DNA from: JALNZF01 sp049793155
GTDB taxonomy: Bacteria > Nitrospirota > UBA9217
Assembly (NCBI GenBank): GCA_049793155.1
Contig: JBARBN010000059.1
Span: 1 to 48,579 of the forward strand
DNA: 48,579 nt
Reading direction: 5' to 3'
A program made the translations under genes and the position numbers. The first letter of the stretch is position 1. Every line of letters begins with the position of its first letter. Below the pieces are notes generated by a model, which saw only the letters and a list, made by a program, of their open reading frames with translations, searched no databases and had not been told where the DNA came from. Shown here in pieces: positions 31,665-39,150 of this stretch.

Positions 31665-32210
31665 TCATGAGCGTTCAAGGACAATCGGCAGGACGGCATG
31701 TTCCTGCAATGCCTGTTGTGCTGCCTCCCTCAGTTTGCCTTTCCCCAGATCTTCTTTGCCCACCATCTGTTCAACCTCGATCCTTACAACGCCGGTGATG
31801 CCAAGTTTGTCTTCGACAAAATCTCCATAGCCGCCTTCAGGCTGGTATTTCCGCATAAGCAGTTTCAGCGCGGCCAGGCGTTCGCCGCGGTCCTCAAGTA
31901 TATGCGCCCTGCCCTTGATGATGACGCTCCGGTACAGATACTCAGCCCTGCAGGGACTCGTGTCCGCCTTGACCAGGGCAATGGGCTGGTCCACTTCGAA
32001 GCAGACCCGGTTGTCAAGCCGCATGTCGTCGATCTTCTCTCCCTCCCGCGCGGTATGAAAGAAAATATTCCCGTTGTCGAAAACGAAATTGAGCGGTTTG
32101 ACCATGGGATATCCATCTTTTCCCCTGGTGCCCAGCCTGCCGACGTGGCATTCGGTAAGCACCTGCAGGATGACACTCCGGTCAGTGATTGCCTTTTGTT
32201 CCCGGCGCAT
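31665..32210 (-). CDS. Pyridoxamine 5'-phosphate oxidase-like flavin protein (NimA-type)
   Basis: A 181-residue split-barrel flavin protein with 'CHVGRLGTRGKDGYPMVKPLNF', 'ISVEFHTAREGEK'-type FMN contact 'IFFHTAREGEKIDDMRLDNRVCFEVD' and 'SVIIKGRAHIL', matching the Pyridox_ox_2/NimA-like family. These bind FMN or F420 and reduce nitroimidazoles or other compounds. The residues between 'SPCRAEYLYRSV' and the C-terminus fit the family. It diverges from a thioredoxin gene, with a 119-base gap. The substrate is unknown. Confidence 0.9.
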   Translation of the reverse strand: MRREQKAITDRSVILQVLTECHVGRLGTRGKDGYPMVKPLNFVFDNGNIFFHTAREGEKIDDMRLDNRVCFEVDQPIALVKADTSPCRAEYLYRSVIIKGRAHILEDRGERLAALKLLMRKYQPEGGYGDFVEDKLGITGVVRIEVEQMVGKEDLGKGKLREAAQQALQEHAVLPIVLERS

Positions 32211-32329
32211 GAATTCCTCCTTCGCGCATTAAATGTCCTTGCGAAAGCGCTCTGTTTTGTGGTAAAAGGGGGCGACGGAGCGACTTCCCGTCTCGTTCAT
32301 GTGATTCACGAAAAAGAGGTTTTGACATC

Positions 32330-32779
32330 TTGGCGACTGATTCCGTCCTCCTCCGCTGTCCGTCATGCAGGACCCTGAACCGGGTGCCCGAAGAGAAGCT
32401 CAAGAGCCACCCGCACTGCGGCAAGTGCGCAACGCCGCTCACCTTTCCCGATAAGCCGGTATCTGTTACGGCCGCAAGCTTCGATCAGGAGGTCCGGGAC
32501 TGGCCGGAATTGCTCCTGGTCGAATTCTGGGCCAAATGGTGCGGATACAGCCGCAAGGCGGAGCCGCTGGTGAACGACCTTGCTGCCTGGAGAGCGGGAA
32601 AACTGAAGGTGATCAAGGTGGACGTAGACGAGGAGCCCGTCCTTGCGCAGCGTTTCACGATCAAGGCAACACCGACCTTCATCCTTTACCGGAGCGGCCG
32701 CCAACTCGCCCGCATGGATGGCGCGCCAAAGGAAAAACTTGAACTGATCCAGTGGGTCGACCGTTTCCTGAAGGACTGA
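32330..32779 (+). CDS. TrxC-like thioredoxin with single active-site cysteine
   Basis: The 149-residue protein has an N-terminal zinc ribbon (Cys10-x-x-Cys13, Cys30-x-x-Cys33) followed by a thioredoxin domain, the layout of thioredoxin 2 (TrxC). The active site reads W-C71-G-Y-S74, where the family has W-C-G-P-C. The second cysteine and the proline are gone, leaving a monothiol protein that cannot form the usual C-x-x-C disulfide. The cis-Pro loop 'KATPTFILY' is intact. It could act by mixed disulfides or glutaredoxin-like chemistry. The start is TTG with GAGGT upstream, so translation may be modest. It is divergent from the PNPOx-like gene. Confidence 0.85.
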   Translation: MATDSVLLRCPSCRTLNRVPEEKLKSHPHCGKCATPLTFPDKPVSVTAASFDQEVRDWPELLLVEFWAKWCGYSRKAEPLVNDLAAWRAGKLKVIKVDVDEEPVLAQRFTIKATPTFILYRSGRQLARMDGAPKEKLELIQWVDRFLKD

Positions 32780-32969
32780 ACCATCCCTGTGCATCAATGC
32801 AAATCAGCAGGGTTACTGCGAAACCCGTATGGTTAGCAAGTTGCACGAATAGCTGCGGGAAAAAGTGTATCAGAAATAAAATGTTTTGTAAAAGAAAATT
32901 GTCTTGATTGCTTTGCAGTATGCCAAAGGAGCAATCGAATTTGACATTGCCTGAATTTCTGGCTAACAT

Positions 32970-34481
32970 ATGAATCAAGGCCAATCAAAAGATCATTTTT
33001 CGGTAATTCAAGGCAGAACACCTTTCCTTATGCTCAGAAAGATCTCCTCCACACTCATCCTGCTCTTCTGGTTCACTATGCTCGGCCTCCTGATCGAGAG
33101 GACTTACATCCGCCCCTCCTCGGTCATCGCGCTGGACGTGGTCGCGGAAGAAGGCGTGCGCGCGACGGATGAATGGTTCGGCATCTATCAGCAGGGCAAA
33201 AAGATCGGCTACGCGCATTCGCGGACCGTACCTGAGGCGGAAACCTATCATCTGTACGAGGAATCGGAAATGGACATCCTCGTCCTCGGCTCGGTCCAGC
33301 GCGTCAAGACGATCATCAACAGCTACACTACCAAAAACTTCCTGCTCAAGTATTTCGATTTCATGCTTCAATCCGATATGACCACGATGAAGATCAAGGG
33401 CGCGGTGCTCAAGAATAAGCTTGTCCTTGATATCGATACCGGCGGTCAGATCCGGACCGAGAAGATCCAGCTCACGCGTCCACCCTACCTCTCGCCGAAC
33501 ATCAAGCCGGCCCTTCTGCTTATGGGACTTGAAACGGGCAAGACATACCGGTTCCCGCTTTTCAATCCCGCAACCATGAGCACCGAGGAATCGACGGTCT
33601 CCGTTGAATCAAAAGACCGCATCAAGGTCGGAGAGACAGAGCAGACTGTTTACAAACTGAAAGAGTCGTTCCAGGGTATGGAGACCACGTCGTGGATATC
33701 GCAGGACGGAGAAACGATCAAAGAGGAAAGCGCGCTTGGTTACAGCCTGTTGAAGGAAACCAAGGCTGAAGCGATGAAGCGTGATAAAGGCGGCCCGATA
33801 GTTGATATCATAACACTGACCATGATCCCTTCCGATCCCGTAAAAGACTCTTCACAGGTGACCTATCTGCGAGCGCGGCTCAGGGGTGTTCCGCTGAAAG
33901 TCTTTCAACTGGACAAAGACCGCCAGACGCTCACGGGTGACATTATCGAGGTCCGCAAGGAGGACTACCCGGCGTCGTATCGCCTGCCTTATACCGGAAA
34001 GGAACAGGCCGAATATCTATTGCCGAATGCGCTGATCCAGAGCGACGACAAAAAGATCATCGATCAGGCATCAAAGATCCTGTCCAACGAGAAGGATGCT
34101 CGTGCGTCTGCCAAAAAATTGAACGATTGGGTCTATGCTGCGATAGCGAAAAAGCCCGTCGTCAGCATCCCAAGTGCACTCGAGGTTTTGAACCAGCGTG
34201 AAGGGGACTGTAACGAGCATACCGCTCTCTATACGGCGCTTGCCCGCGCAGCAGGCATCCCGACACGCATGGCAGCCGGCATCGTATATATGGAAACCGG
34301 TTTCTATTATCATGCCTGGCCCGAGGTCTGGGTGGGCCGGTGGATGCCCGTTGACCCTACTTTCAACCAGTTCCCCGCTGACGCAACGCACATCCGCTTT
34401 ACCACGGGAAACCTCGACCGGCAATCCGATATCATCAGGCTGGTAGGGAAGTTGAAGGTTGAGGTGTTGGAGTATAAATAA
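32970..34481 (+). CDS. Membrane-anchored transglutaminase-like protein
   Basis: A 503-residue protein with an N-terminal membrane anchor ('LILLFWFTMLGLLIERTYI', about 29-48) and a long beta-rich middle. The C-terminal transglutaminase-like core has the cysteine in 'REGDCNEHTALYTALARAAGIPTR', the histidine in 'YYHAWPEVWVGRWM' and the aspartate in 'VDPTFNQ'. The Cys-His-Asp triad suggests protease-like or amidase activity on periplasmic proteins or peptides. No ribosome site is clear; the Met at 33030 is an alternative start that begins just before the anchor. The neighbour downstream is an ABC ATPase separated by a repeat-like spacer. Confidence 0.85.
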   Translation: MNQGQSKDHFSVIQGRTPFLMLRKISSTLILLFWFTMLGLLIERTYIRPSSVIALDVVAEEGVRATDEWFGIYQQGKKIGYAHSRTVPEAETYHLYEESEMDILVLGSVQRVKTIINSYTTKNFLLKYFDFMLQSDMTTMKIKGAVLKNKLVLDIDTGGQIRTEKIQLTRPPYLSPNIKPALLLMGLETGKTYRFPLFNPATMSTEESTVSVESKDRIKVGETEQTVYKLKESFQGMETTSWISQDGETIKEESALGYSLLKETKAEAMKRDKGGPIVDIITLTMIPSDPVKDSSQVTYLRARLRGVPLKVFQLDKDRQTLTGDIIEVRKEDYPASYRLPYTGKEQAEYLLPNALIQSDDKKIIDQASKILSNEKDARASAKKLNDWVYAAIAKKPVVSIPSALEVLNQREGDCNEHTALYTALARAAGIPTRMAAGIVYMETGFYYHAWPEVWVGRWMPVDPTFNQFPADATHIRFTTGNLDRQSDIIRLVGKLKVEVLEYK

Positions 34482-34483
34482 AC

Positions 34484-34586
34484 TGCGGATTGCGGATTGC
34501 GGATTGCGGAATAAAAGCCGTCATTCCCGCGAAGGCGGGAATCTGGTGTCTTTCATCCGTGTGTATCCGTGTCCATCCGTGGTTGA
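34484..34586 (+). repeat. Composite repeat: TGCGGAT tandem, palindrome and CATCCGTG words
   Basis: Four tandem copies of the 7-mer TGCGGAT (34484-34510) are followed by an 8-bp palindrome ATTCCCGC-GAAG-GCGGGAAT (34523-34542), resembling the common dispersed 'cgtcattcccgcgaaggcgggaat' repeat. Three direct repeats of ATCCGTG then run to the ATG of the next gene. It fills the whole 105-base spacer and leaves no ribosome site. Confidence 0.7.
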
Positions 34587-35324
34587 ATGGCGATTATGAT
34601 CAAACTCATCGACCTCACCAAGAATTATGGCAAGCTTACTGCCGTGCACAAGATCAACCTCGACGTGGCGCAGGGTCAGATCTTCGGTTTCCTCGGCCCG
34701 AATGGCGCGGGCAAGACCACGACCATCAAGATGATGGCGGGCCTGCTCCAGCCCACCAACGGCAGCATCCTCATTGATGGCCACGACGTGCAGAAAGAAC
34801 CGATCGAGGCAAAGTCCATCATCGGCTTCATACCGGACAGGCCGTTCCTGTATGAAAAGCTTACCGCAACGGAATTCATGCATTTCGTGGCCGAGTTGTA
34901 TGGGATGAGGGATTCGGACATGCGCGTAAGCGAGCTCCTCGAGCTGTTCGGTCTTCCTGAATGGGCGGACGAACTGGTCGAGAACTTCTCGCACGGCATG
35001 AAACAGCGCCTCGTCATGGCCTCTGCCCTGCTCCACCATCCGAAGGTCCTGGTGGTGGACGAGCCCATGGTCGGTCTGGACCCGCGCGGTGCGCGACTTG
35101 TAAAGGACATCTTCAAGGACCTTGCCTCAAAGGGCGTCACCGTGTTCATGTCTACGCATACACTCGAGATTGTGGAGCAGATGTGCACCCGTGTCGCCAT
35201 CATCAATAAAGGCGATATCATTGCGGAAGGCAGTGTAGAAGACCTCGGCCGTATGGCGCTCATGCCGGAAAGCCATCTGGAGCCGATCTTCCTGAAACTG
35301 ACCGGCGGGGACGAGGCGACTTAA
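34587..35324 (+). CDS. ABC transporter ATP-binding protein
   Basis: The 245-residue ABC-2-type ATPase has the Walker A motif GPNGAGKT (37-44), the signature-like 'FSHGMKQR', Walker B 'VLVVDEPMVGLDPRG', and 'STHTLEIVEQM' with the switch His. It powers export through a partner membrane protein; the likely partner is the gene at 37310-38998, although a SulP gene lies between. The first ATG (34587) and the ATG at 34596 both lack a good ribosome site. The preceding spacer is repetitive DNA, so an original leader may have been lost. Export substrate unknown. Confidence 0.95.
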   Translation: MAIMIKLIDLTKNYGKLTAVHKINLDVAQGQIFGFLGPNGAGKTTTIKMMAGLLQPTNGSILIDGHDVQKEPIEAKSIIGFIPDRPFLYEKLTATEFMHFVAELYGMRDSDMRVSELLELFGLPEWADELVENFSHGMKQRLVMASALLHHPKVLVVDEPMVGLDPRGARLVKDIFKDLASKGVTVFMSTHTLEIVEQMCTRVAIINKGDIIAEGSVEDLGRMALMPESHLEPIFLKLTGGDEAT

Positions 35325-35380
35325 GTGGTTTAACCTAACCCGGACAAGCCGGAATCAAAAGGTCAAAACTGAAAAGCGTC

Positions 35381-35470
35381 TCTCGCAAAGGTCGCCAAGA
35401 AAATCTTTAACTCTTGGTTTTAAAAACAAATAATTTAGCCTTTCTTTGCGAACTTTGCGTCTTCACGAGA
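35381..35470. repeat. Imperfect inverted-repeat element (CGCAAAG type)
   Basis: Arms at 35381-35403 (TCTCGCAAAGGTCGCCAAGA...) and 35439-35470 are imperfect inverse complements, both with CGCAAAG/GAGA words, enclosing AT-rich sequence. It looks like a small mobile or palindromic repeat without a gene. The 201-base spacer before the SulP gene is otherwise empty. Confidence 0.5.
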
Positions 35471-35526
35471 AATATTTTGTCATTTTTTTAATAGAAGCTG
35501 ATTCATGAGTTACTCGGGGGAACAAC

Positions 35527-37275
35527 ATGGAAGCGATAAAATTATTTCCCTTTCTCAAGTGGTGGCCTCTCGTCAACCGCCGTACACTGCGCGCTGATAT
35601 CATGGCCGGCATCACCGGGGCAGTCATCGTTCTCCCCCAGGGCGTTGCCTTTGCCATAATCGCCGGCCTGCCCCCGGAATACGGGCTCTATTCGGCAATT
35701 GTGCCGACGATCATCGCTGCGTTCTTCGGCTCGTCCCGCCACCTTATCTCAGGGCCCACGACTGCCATTTCCATCGTGATCTTTACCACGCTCAGTCCTC
35801 TTACGACCCCAGGCAGCACAGAATTCATCCAGATGGTCATCACTCTCACCTTCATCGCCGGGCTGCTACAACTCGGGCTCGGGATGGCGCGCCTCGGAGC
35901 GCTCGTCAATTTCGTTTCACATTCCGTGGTGGTCGGATTCACAGCCGGAGCCGCCATACTCATCGGGACAAGCCAGCTCAGCAATTTCCTCGGCGTCCCT
36001 GGCTCAAAAAGACATGCCTTTGTCCATGTCTTGACAGACCTCGTTCAGCGGCTGCCGGAAACCAATATGGATGTGCTCGCTATCGGGATCGTCACCCTGA
36101 TCGCCGCTATCGCGTTCAAAAAATATTTTCCCCGCTTGCCGGGAATGCTCTTCGCCATGATCATCGGGAGCGTCCTTGCCGTCATCCTGAAAGGCAGCGA
36201 ACACGGGGTGCGACTTGTCGGACCTCTGCCGGCGCATCTGCCGCCTTTATCCGCGCCCGAGCTTACGACCTCCGCGGTGCGGCAACTGGCTCCCGCCGCA
36301 CTCGCGATAGCGATGCTCGGTTTGATGGAAGCGGTCTCCATCGCCCGCTCCGTGGCCACCCGTTCTCATCAACGCATCGACAGCAACCAGGAATTCATCG
36401 GCCAGGGCCTTTCGAATGTTGTCGGAAGTTTCTTTTCAAGCTATGCATCTTCGGGATCGTTCACGCGTACAGGAGTGAATTATGAAGCCGGTGCGAAAAC
36501 ACCGATGTCTGCGCTCACTGCAGCAGTATCTCTGGCCGTCATCCTGCTGCTCATTGCCCCGCTTACCGCTCATCTTCCGATCGGTACCATGGCGGGCATT
36601 CTGCTGCTCGTGGCCTATAACCTCATCGATTTCCATCACATCAGGACAATCATTAAGACGAGCCCTTCCGAGGCGGCCGTACTGGCGGTCACGTTCTTTG
36701 CTACCCTGCTTGTGGAGCTAGAGTTTGCCATCTATGTGGGCGTGATCCTGTCTCTCCTGCTCTATCTCAACCGAACGTCCCATCCGCAATTCGTCACGCT
36801 TGCTCCGGACCCCCAGAGCGATCGGCACAGCTTCATCAATGTTTTAAAAAAACCGCTGCTCGAATGTCCGCAGCTCAAGATCATCCGCATGGACGGCTCG
36901 CTCTTTTTCGGGGCAGTCGATCATTTTGCGCAGGAAATGCGCGCTATCACGAGGCACTTCTCCGAGCAGGCCCATATCCTGCTTGTCGGCAGCGGCATTA
37001 ACTTCATCGACTCTGCCGGGTGCGAGGCGCTGGCCCAGGAGGCGCACCGCCTTCACCTGAGCGGAAGGAAGCTCTACCTCTGTTCGCTCAAAGGGGAAGT
37101 GATGGATGTGCTGAAACGTGGTGAGTGCATAAAACGGATCGGCGAGCAGAACATTTTCCGTTCAAAGATCGAGGCAATTGAAAAGATCGTCCCGCTGCTC
37201 GACCCGGAACGGTGCCGTGTCTGCACCGCGCGCATTTTCGCCGAATGCGCGCAGATGCCGGGGGCGAAACCCTGA
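35527..37275 (+). CDS. SulP-family anion transporter with STAS domain
   Basis: A 582-residue carrier starting 'MEAIKLFPFLKWWPLVNRRTLRADIMAGITGAVIVLPQGVAFA', typical of SulP. Ten to fourteen hydrophobic segments are followed by a STAS domain (about 435-545) with 'LVGSGINFIDSAGCEALAQEA'. SulP proteins import sulfate, bicarbonate or similar anions as H+ or Na+ symporters. The substrate cannot be read from the sequence. GGGGG lies before the ATG. It is inserted between an ABC ATPase and its probable permease. The C-terminal 20 residues contain 'CRVCTARIFAEC', a Cys-rich tail not usual for SulP. Confidence 0.93.
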   Translation: MEAIKLFPFLKWWPLVNRRTLRADIMAGITGAVIVLPQGVAFAIIAGLPPEYGLYSAIVPTIIAAFFGSSRHLISGPTTAISIVIFTTLSPLTTPGSTEFIQMVITLTFIAGLLQLGLGMARLGALVNFVSHSVVVGFTAGAAILIGTSQLSNFLGVPGSKRHAFVHVLTDLVQRLPETNMDVLAIGIVTLIAAIAFKKYFPRLPGMLFAMIIGSVLAVILKGSEHGVRLVGPLPAHLPPLSAPELTTSAVRQLAPAALAIAMLGLMEAVSIARSVATRSHQRIDSNQEFIGQGLSNVVGSFFSSYASSGSFTRTGVNYEAGAKTPMSALTAAVSLAVILLLIAPLTAHLPIGTMAGILLLVAYNLIDFHHIRTIIKTSPSEAAVLAVTFFATLLVELEFAIYVGVILSLLLYLNRTSHPQFVTLAPDPQSDRHSFINVLKKPLLECPQLKIIRMDGSLFFGAVDHFAQEMRAITRHFSEQAHILLVGSGINFIDSAGCEALAQEAHRLHLSGRKLYLCSLKGEVMDVLKRGECIKRIGEQNIFRSKIEAIEKIVPLLDPERCRVCTARIFAECAQMPGAKP

Positions 37276-37309
37276 TCGAAACAAGATCAGAGCATCATCT
37301 GAGAAAGCC

Positions 37310-38998
37310 ATGCTCCTCCTTCTTACCCCACGCTATCTTGCCCTAAGGAACCGACTCACCCGCCTCGCCCCGGGAGACGGGTTAAAAACAGCCGTCCTCG
37401 GTCTGCTCGGTCTGGGATTCTGGGCTTTCCTGTATGGCATATCCTTCAAGGTGCTCTCCTACTTCAGGACCATCGAAGGCCTCGGCGACCTGCTTGCGCT
37501 CCGGCTGATGTCGATGGTACTGCTGACATTCTTTTCGATCCTCGTATTCAGCAACATTGTCACGTCGCTTTCGACCTTCTACCTCTCGGGAGAGCTCGAT
37601 ATCCTGCACTCCGTTCCGATAAGGATCGAGTCCATCTTTCGGGCGAAATTCATCGAGACGATCATCGATTCATCATGGATAACGCTCATCTACGGTCTGC
37701 CGGTCTTCATCGCTTACGGAATGGTTTTCAATGCCCCGGTCCGCTACTATCTCGGCCTCCTGCTCACTATCATCCCTTTTCTGATCATCCCTGCGGGGAT
37801 CGGCATCATAGTGACCATGCTGCTCGTGAATGCGTTTCCCGCCCGGAGGGCCAAGGACGTCCTGGTGCTCCTGAGCCTGTTGTTCTTCATGGTGCTGTAC
37901 ATCCTGCTGCGTATGCTTAAACCGGAGAATCTCGTCGACCCTGATACGTTTCCCTCGGTCGTCCAGTACCTGACCGCCCTGCGAGCTCCGGTCTCGCCCC
38001 TGTTGCCAAGCTTCTGGGCCACCGAGACCCTTTCCCCCCTGCTTCGTCGGATCAAAGGAGAGTCTCTCTTTTATCTGCTCATGCTCTGGAGCACCGCGGG
38101 CGCAGGCATGGTGATCGGTGAGTGGGTCTGCGGAAGGATCTACGCCGCCGGCTGGTCGCGTTCCCAGGAAGGGAAAAAATCTCCGATCTCACGATCGAGG
38201 CTTGCAGACGCATTCTTCGGTTTTGCCGTCCTGCCGTTCCGGGGAAAGATGCGCGCTATAATATTGAAGGATGTAAAGCTCTTCTTCCGCGATGCATCGC
38301 AGTGGTCGCAGCTCTTCCTGATCTTCGCACTTGTGGTCGTCTACATTTACAGCTTCAAACTCCTGCCCCTGGAGCGCGCGGCCATGCCGAGTTTCTTTCT
38401 TCAGAACCTGATCTCCTTCCTGAACCTCGGCATGGTCGGGTTCGTGACCGCATCAGTCGCTATCCGGTTCGTGTTCCCCGCGGTGAGCCTTGAGGGAGCT
38501 TCGTTCTGGATCATCAGGTCCGCGCCGCTGTCGCTGAGGGATTTCCTCTGGGCGAAATTCTGGAGCAGTCTGATGCCGCTCATGGTGCTCTCCGAGATAT
38601 TGATCGTGCTCTCGAACACCCTGCTCAGGGTCACGCCCTTTATGATGTGGCTCGGCATTATTACGGTCTTTTTAATGACCTTCGGCATCACTGCCCTCGG
38701 CATTGGCCTGGGCGCCGTATTCCCGAGGTTCAAACACGAGAACGTGGCCCAGATCCCCACGGGCTTCGGTGGCATCGTGTATATGATGTTGACCATACTG
38801 TTTATCGGCGTAGTGATCAGCCTTGAGGCATGGCCAGTGTACAAGATATTCACAGCCCAGACCCTCGGTAGCCACATCAGGATTTCGGGTTGGGTCTCCA
38901 TAGCACTGTCGATCCTTGCCGTTATCGTCGTTAATTTTTATGCCCTCTTTTTGCCCATGAAAATAGGGCTTGCGCGGCTGAAACAGCGTGAAATATAA
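37310..38998 (+). CDS. ABC-2-type exporter membrane protein
   Basis: The 562-residue protein has about 12 hydrophobic segments without a nucleotide-binding domain. It begins 'MLLLLTPRYLALRNRLTRL', contains 'STFYLSGELDILHSVPI' and 'IILKDVKLFFRDASQWSQLF', which match putative ABC exporter permeases of the duplicated ABC-2 type. Its C-terminal half repeats the arrangement of the first. I reject the ORF start at 37178 because it overlaps the SulP gene and lacks a ribosome site; the ATG at 37310 has 'GAGAAAG' upstream. Likely works with the ATPase at 34587. Substrate unknown. Confidence 0.85.
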   Translation: MLLLLTPRYLALRNRLTRLAPGDGLKTAVLGLLGLGFWAFLYGISFKVLSYFRTIEGLGDLLALRLMSMVLLTFFSILVFSNIVTSLSTFYLSGELDILHSVPIRIESIFRAKFIETIIDSSWITLIYGLPVFIAYGMVFNAPVRYYLGLLLTIIPFLIIPAGIGIIVTMLLVNAFPARRAKDVLVLLSLLFFMVLYILLRMLKPENLVDPDTFPSVVQYLTALRAPVSPLLPSFWATETLSPLLRRIKGESLFYLLMLWSTAGAGMVIGEWVCGRIYAAGWSRSQEGKKSPISRSRLADAFFGFAVLPFRGKMRAIILKDVKLFFRDASQWSQLFLIFALVVVYIYSFKLLPLERAAMPSFFLQNLISFLNLGMVGFVTASVAIRFVFPAVSLEGASFWIIRSAPLSLRDFLWAKFWSSLMPLMVLSEILIVLSNTLLRVTPFMMWLGIITVFLMTFGITALGIGLGAVFPRFKHENVAQIPTGFGGIVYMMLTILFIGVVISLEAWPVYKIFTAQTLGSHIRISGWVSIALSILAVIVVNFYALFLPMKIGLARLKQREI

Positions 38999-39064
38999 GT
39001 TTTCCACAACCACAATATATAGTGTTCCCCCTGGGAATCCATACCTGAACTTGTTATTTTCTGC

Positions 39065-39093
39065 TTTACAAACCCCCATTCCTGTGATATAAC
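39065..39093 (+). promoter_or_regulatory. Sigma-70-type promoter for smc
   Basis: TTTACA (39065-39070), 17 bases, TATAAC (39088-39093), with TGA just before the -10. Each hexamer matches 5 of 6 and the TGn extension strengthens it. Confidence 0.6.
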
Positions 39094-39150
39094 ATTTCCA
39101 GTTAACGGCTTATAAAAATCACCCGCCCCGCTGTTTAAATGAGGAGGCCT

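Noticed and set aside
37178..37309. Extended start of the ABC-2 permease within the SulP gene
   Set aside because: It overlaps SulP by about 100 bases, is Arg-rich and lacks a ribosome site; the ATG at 37310 fits the family.
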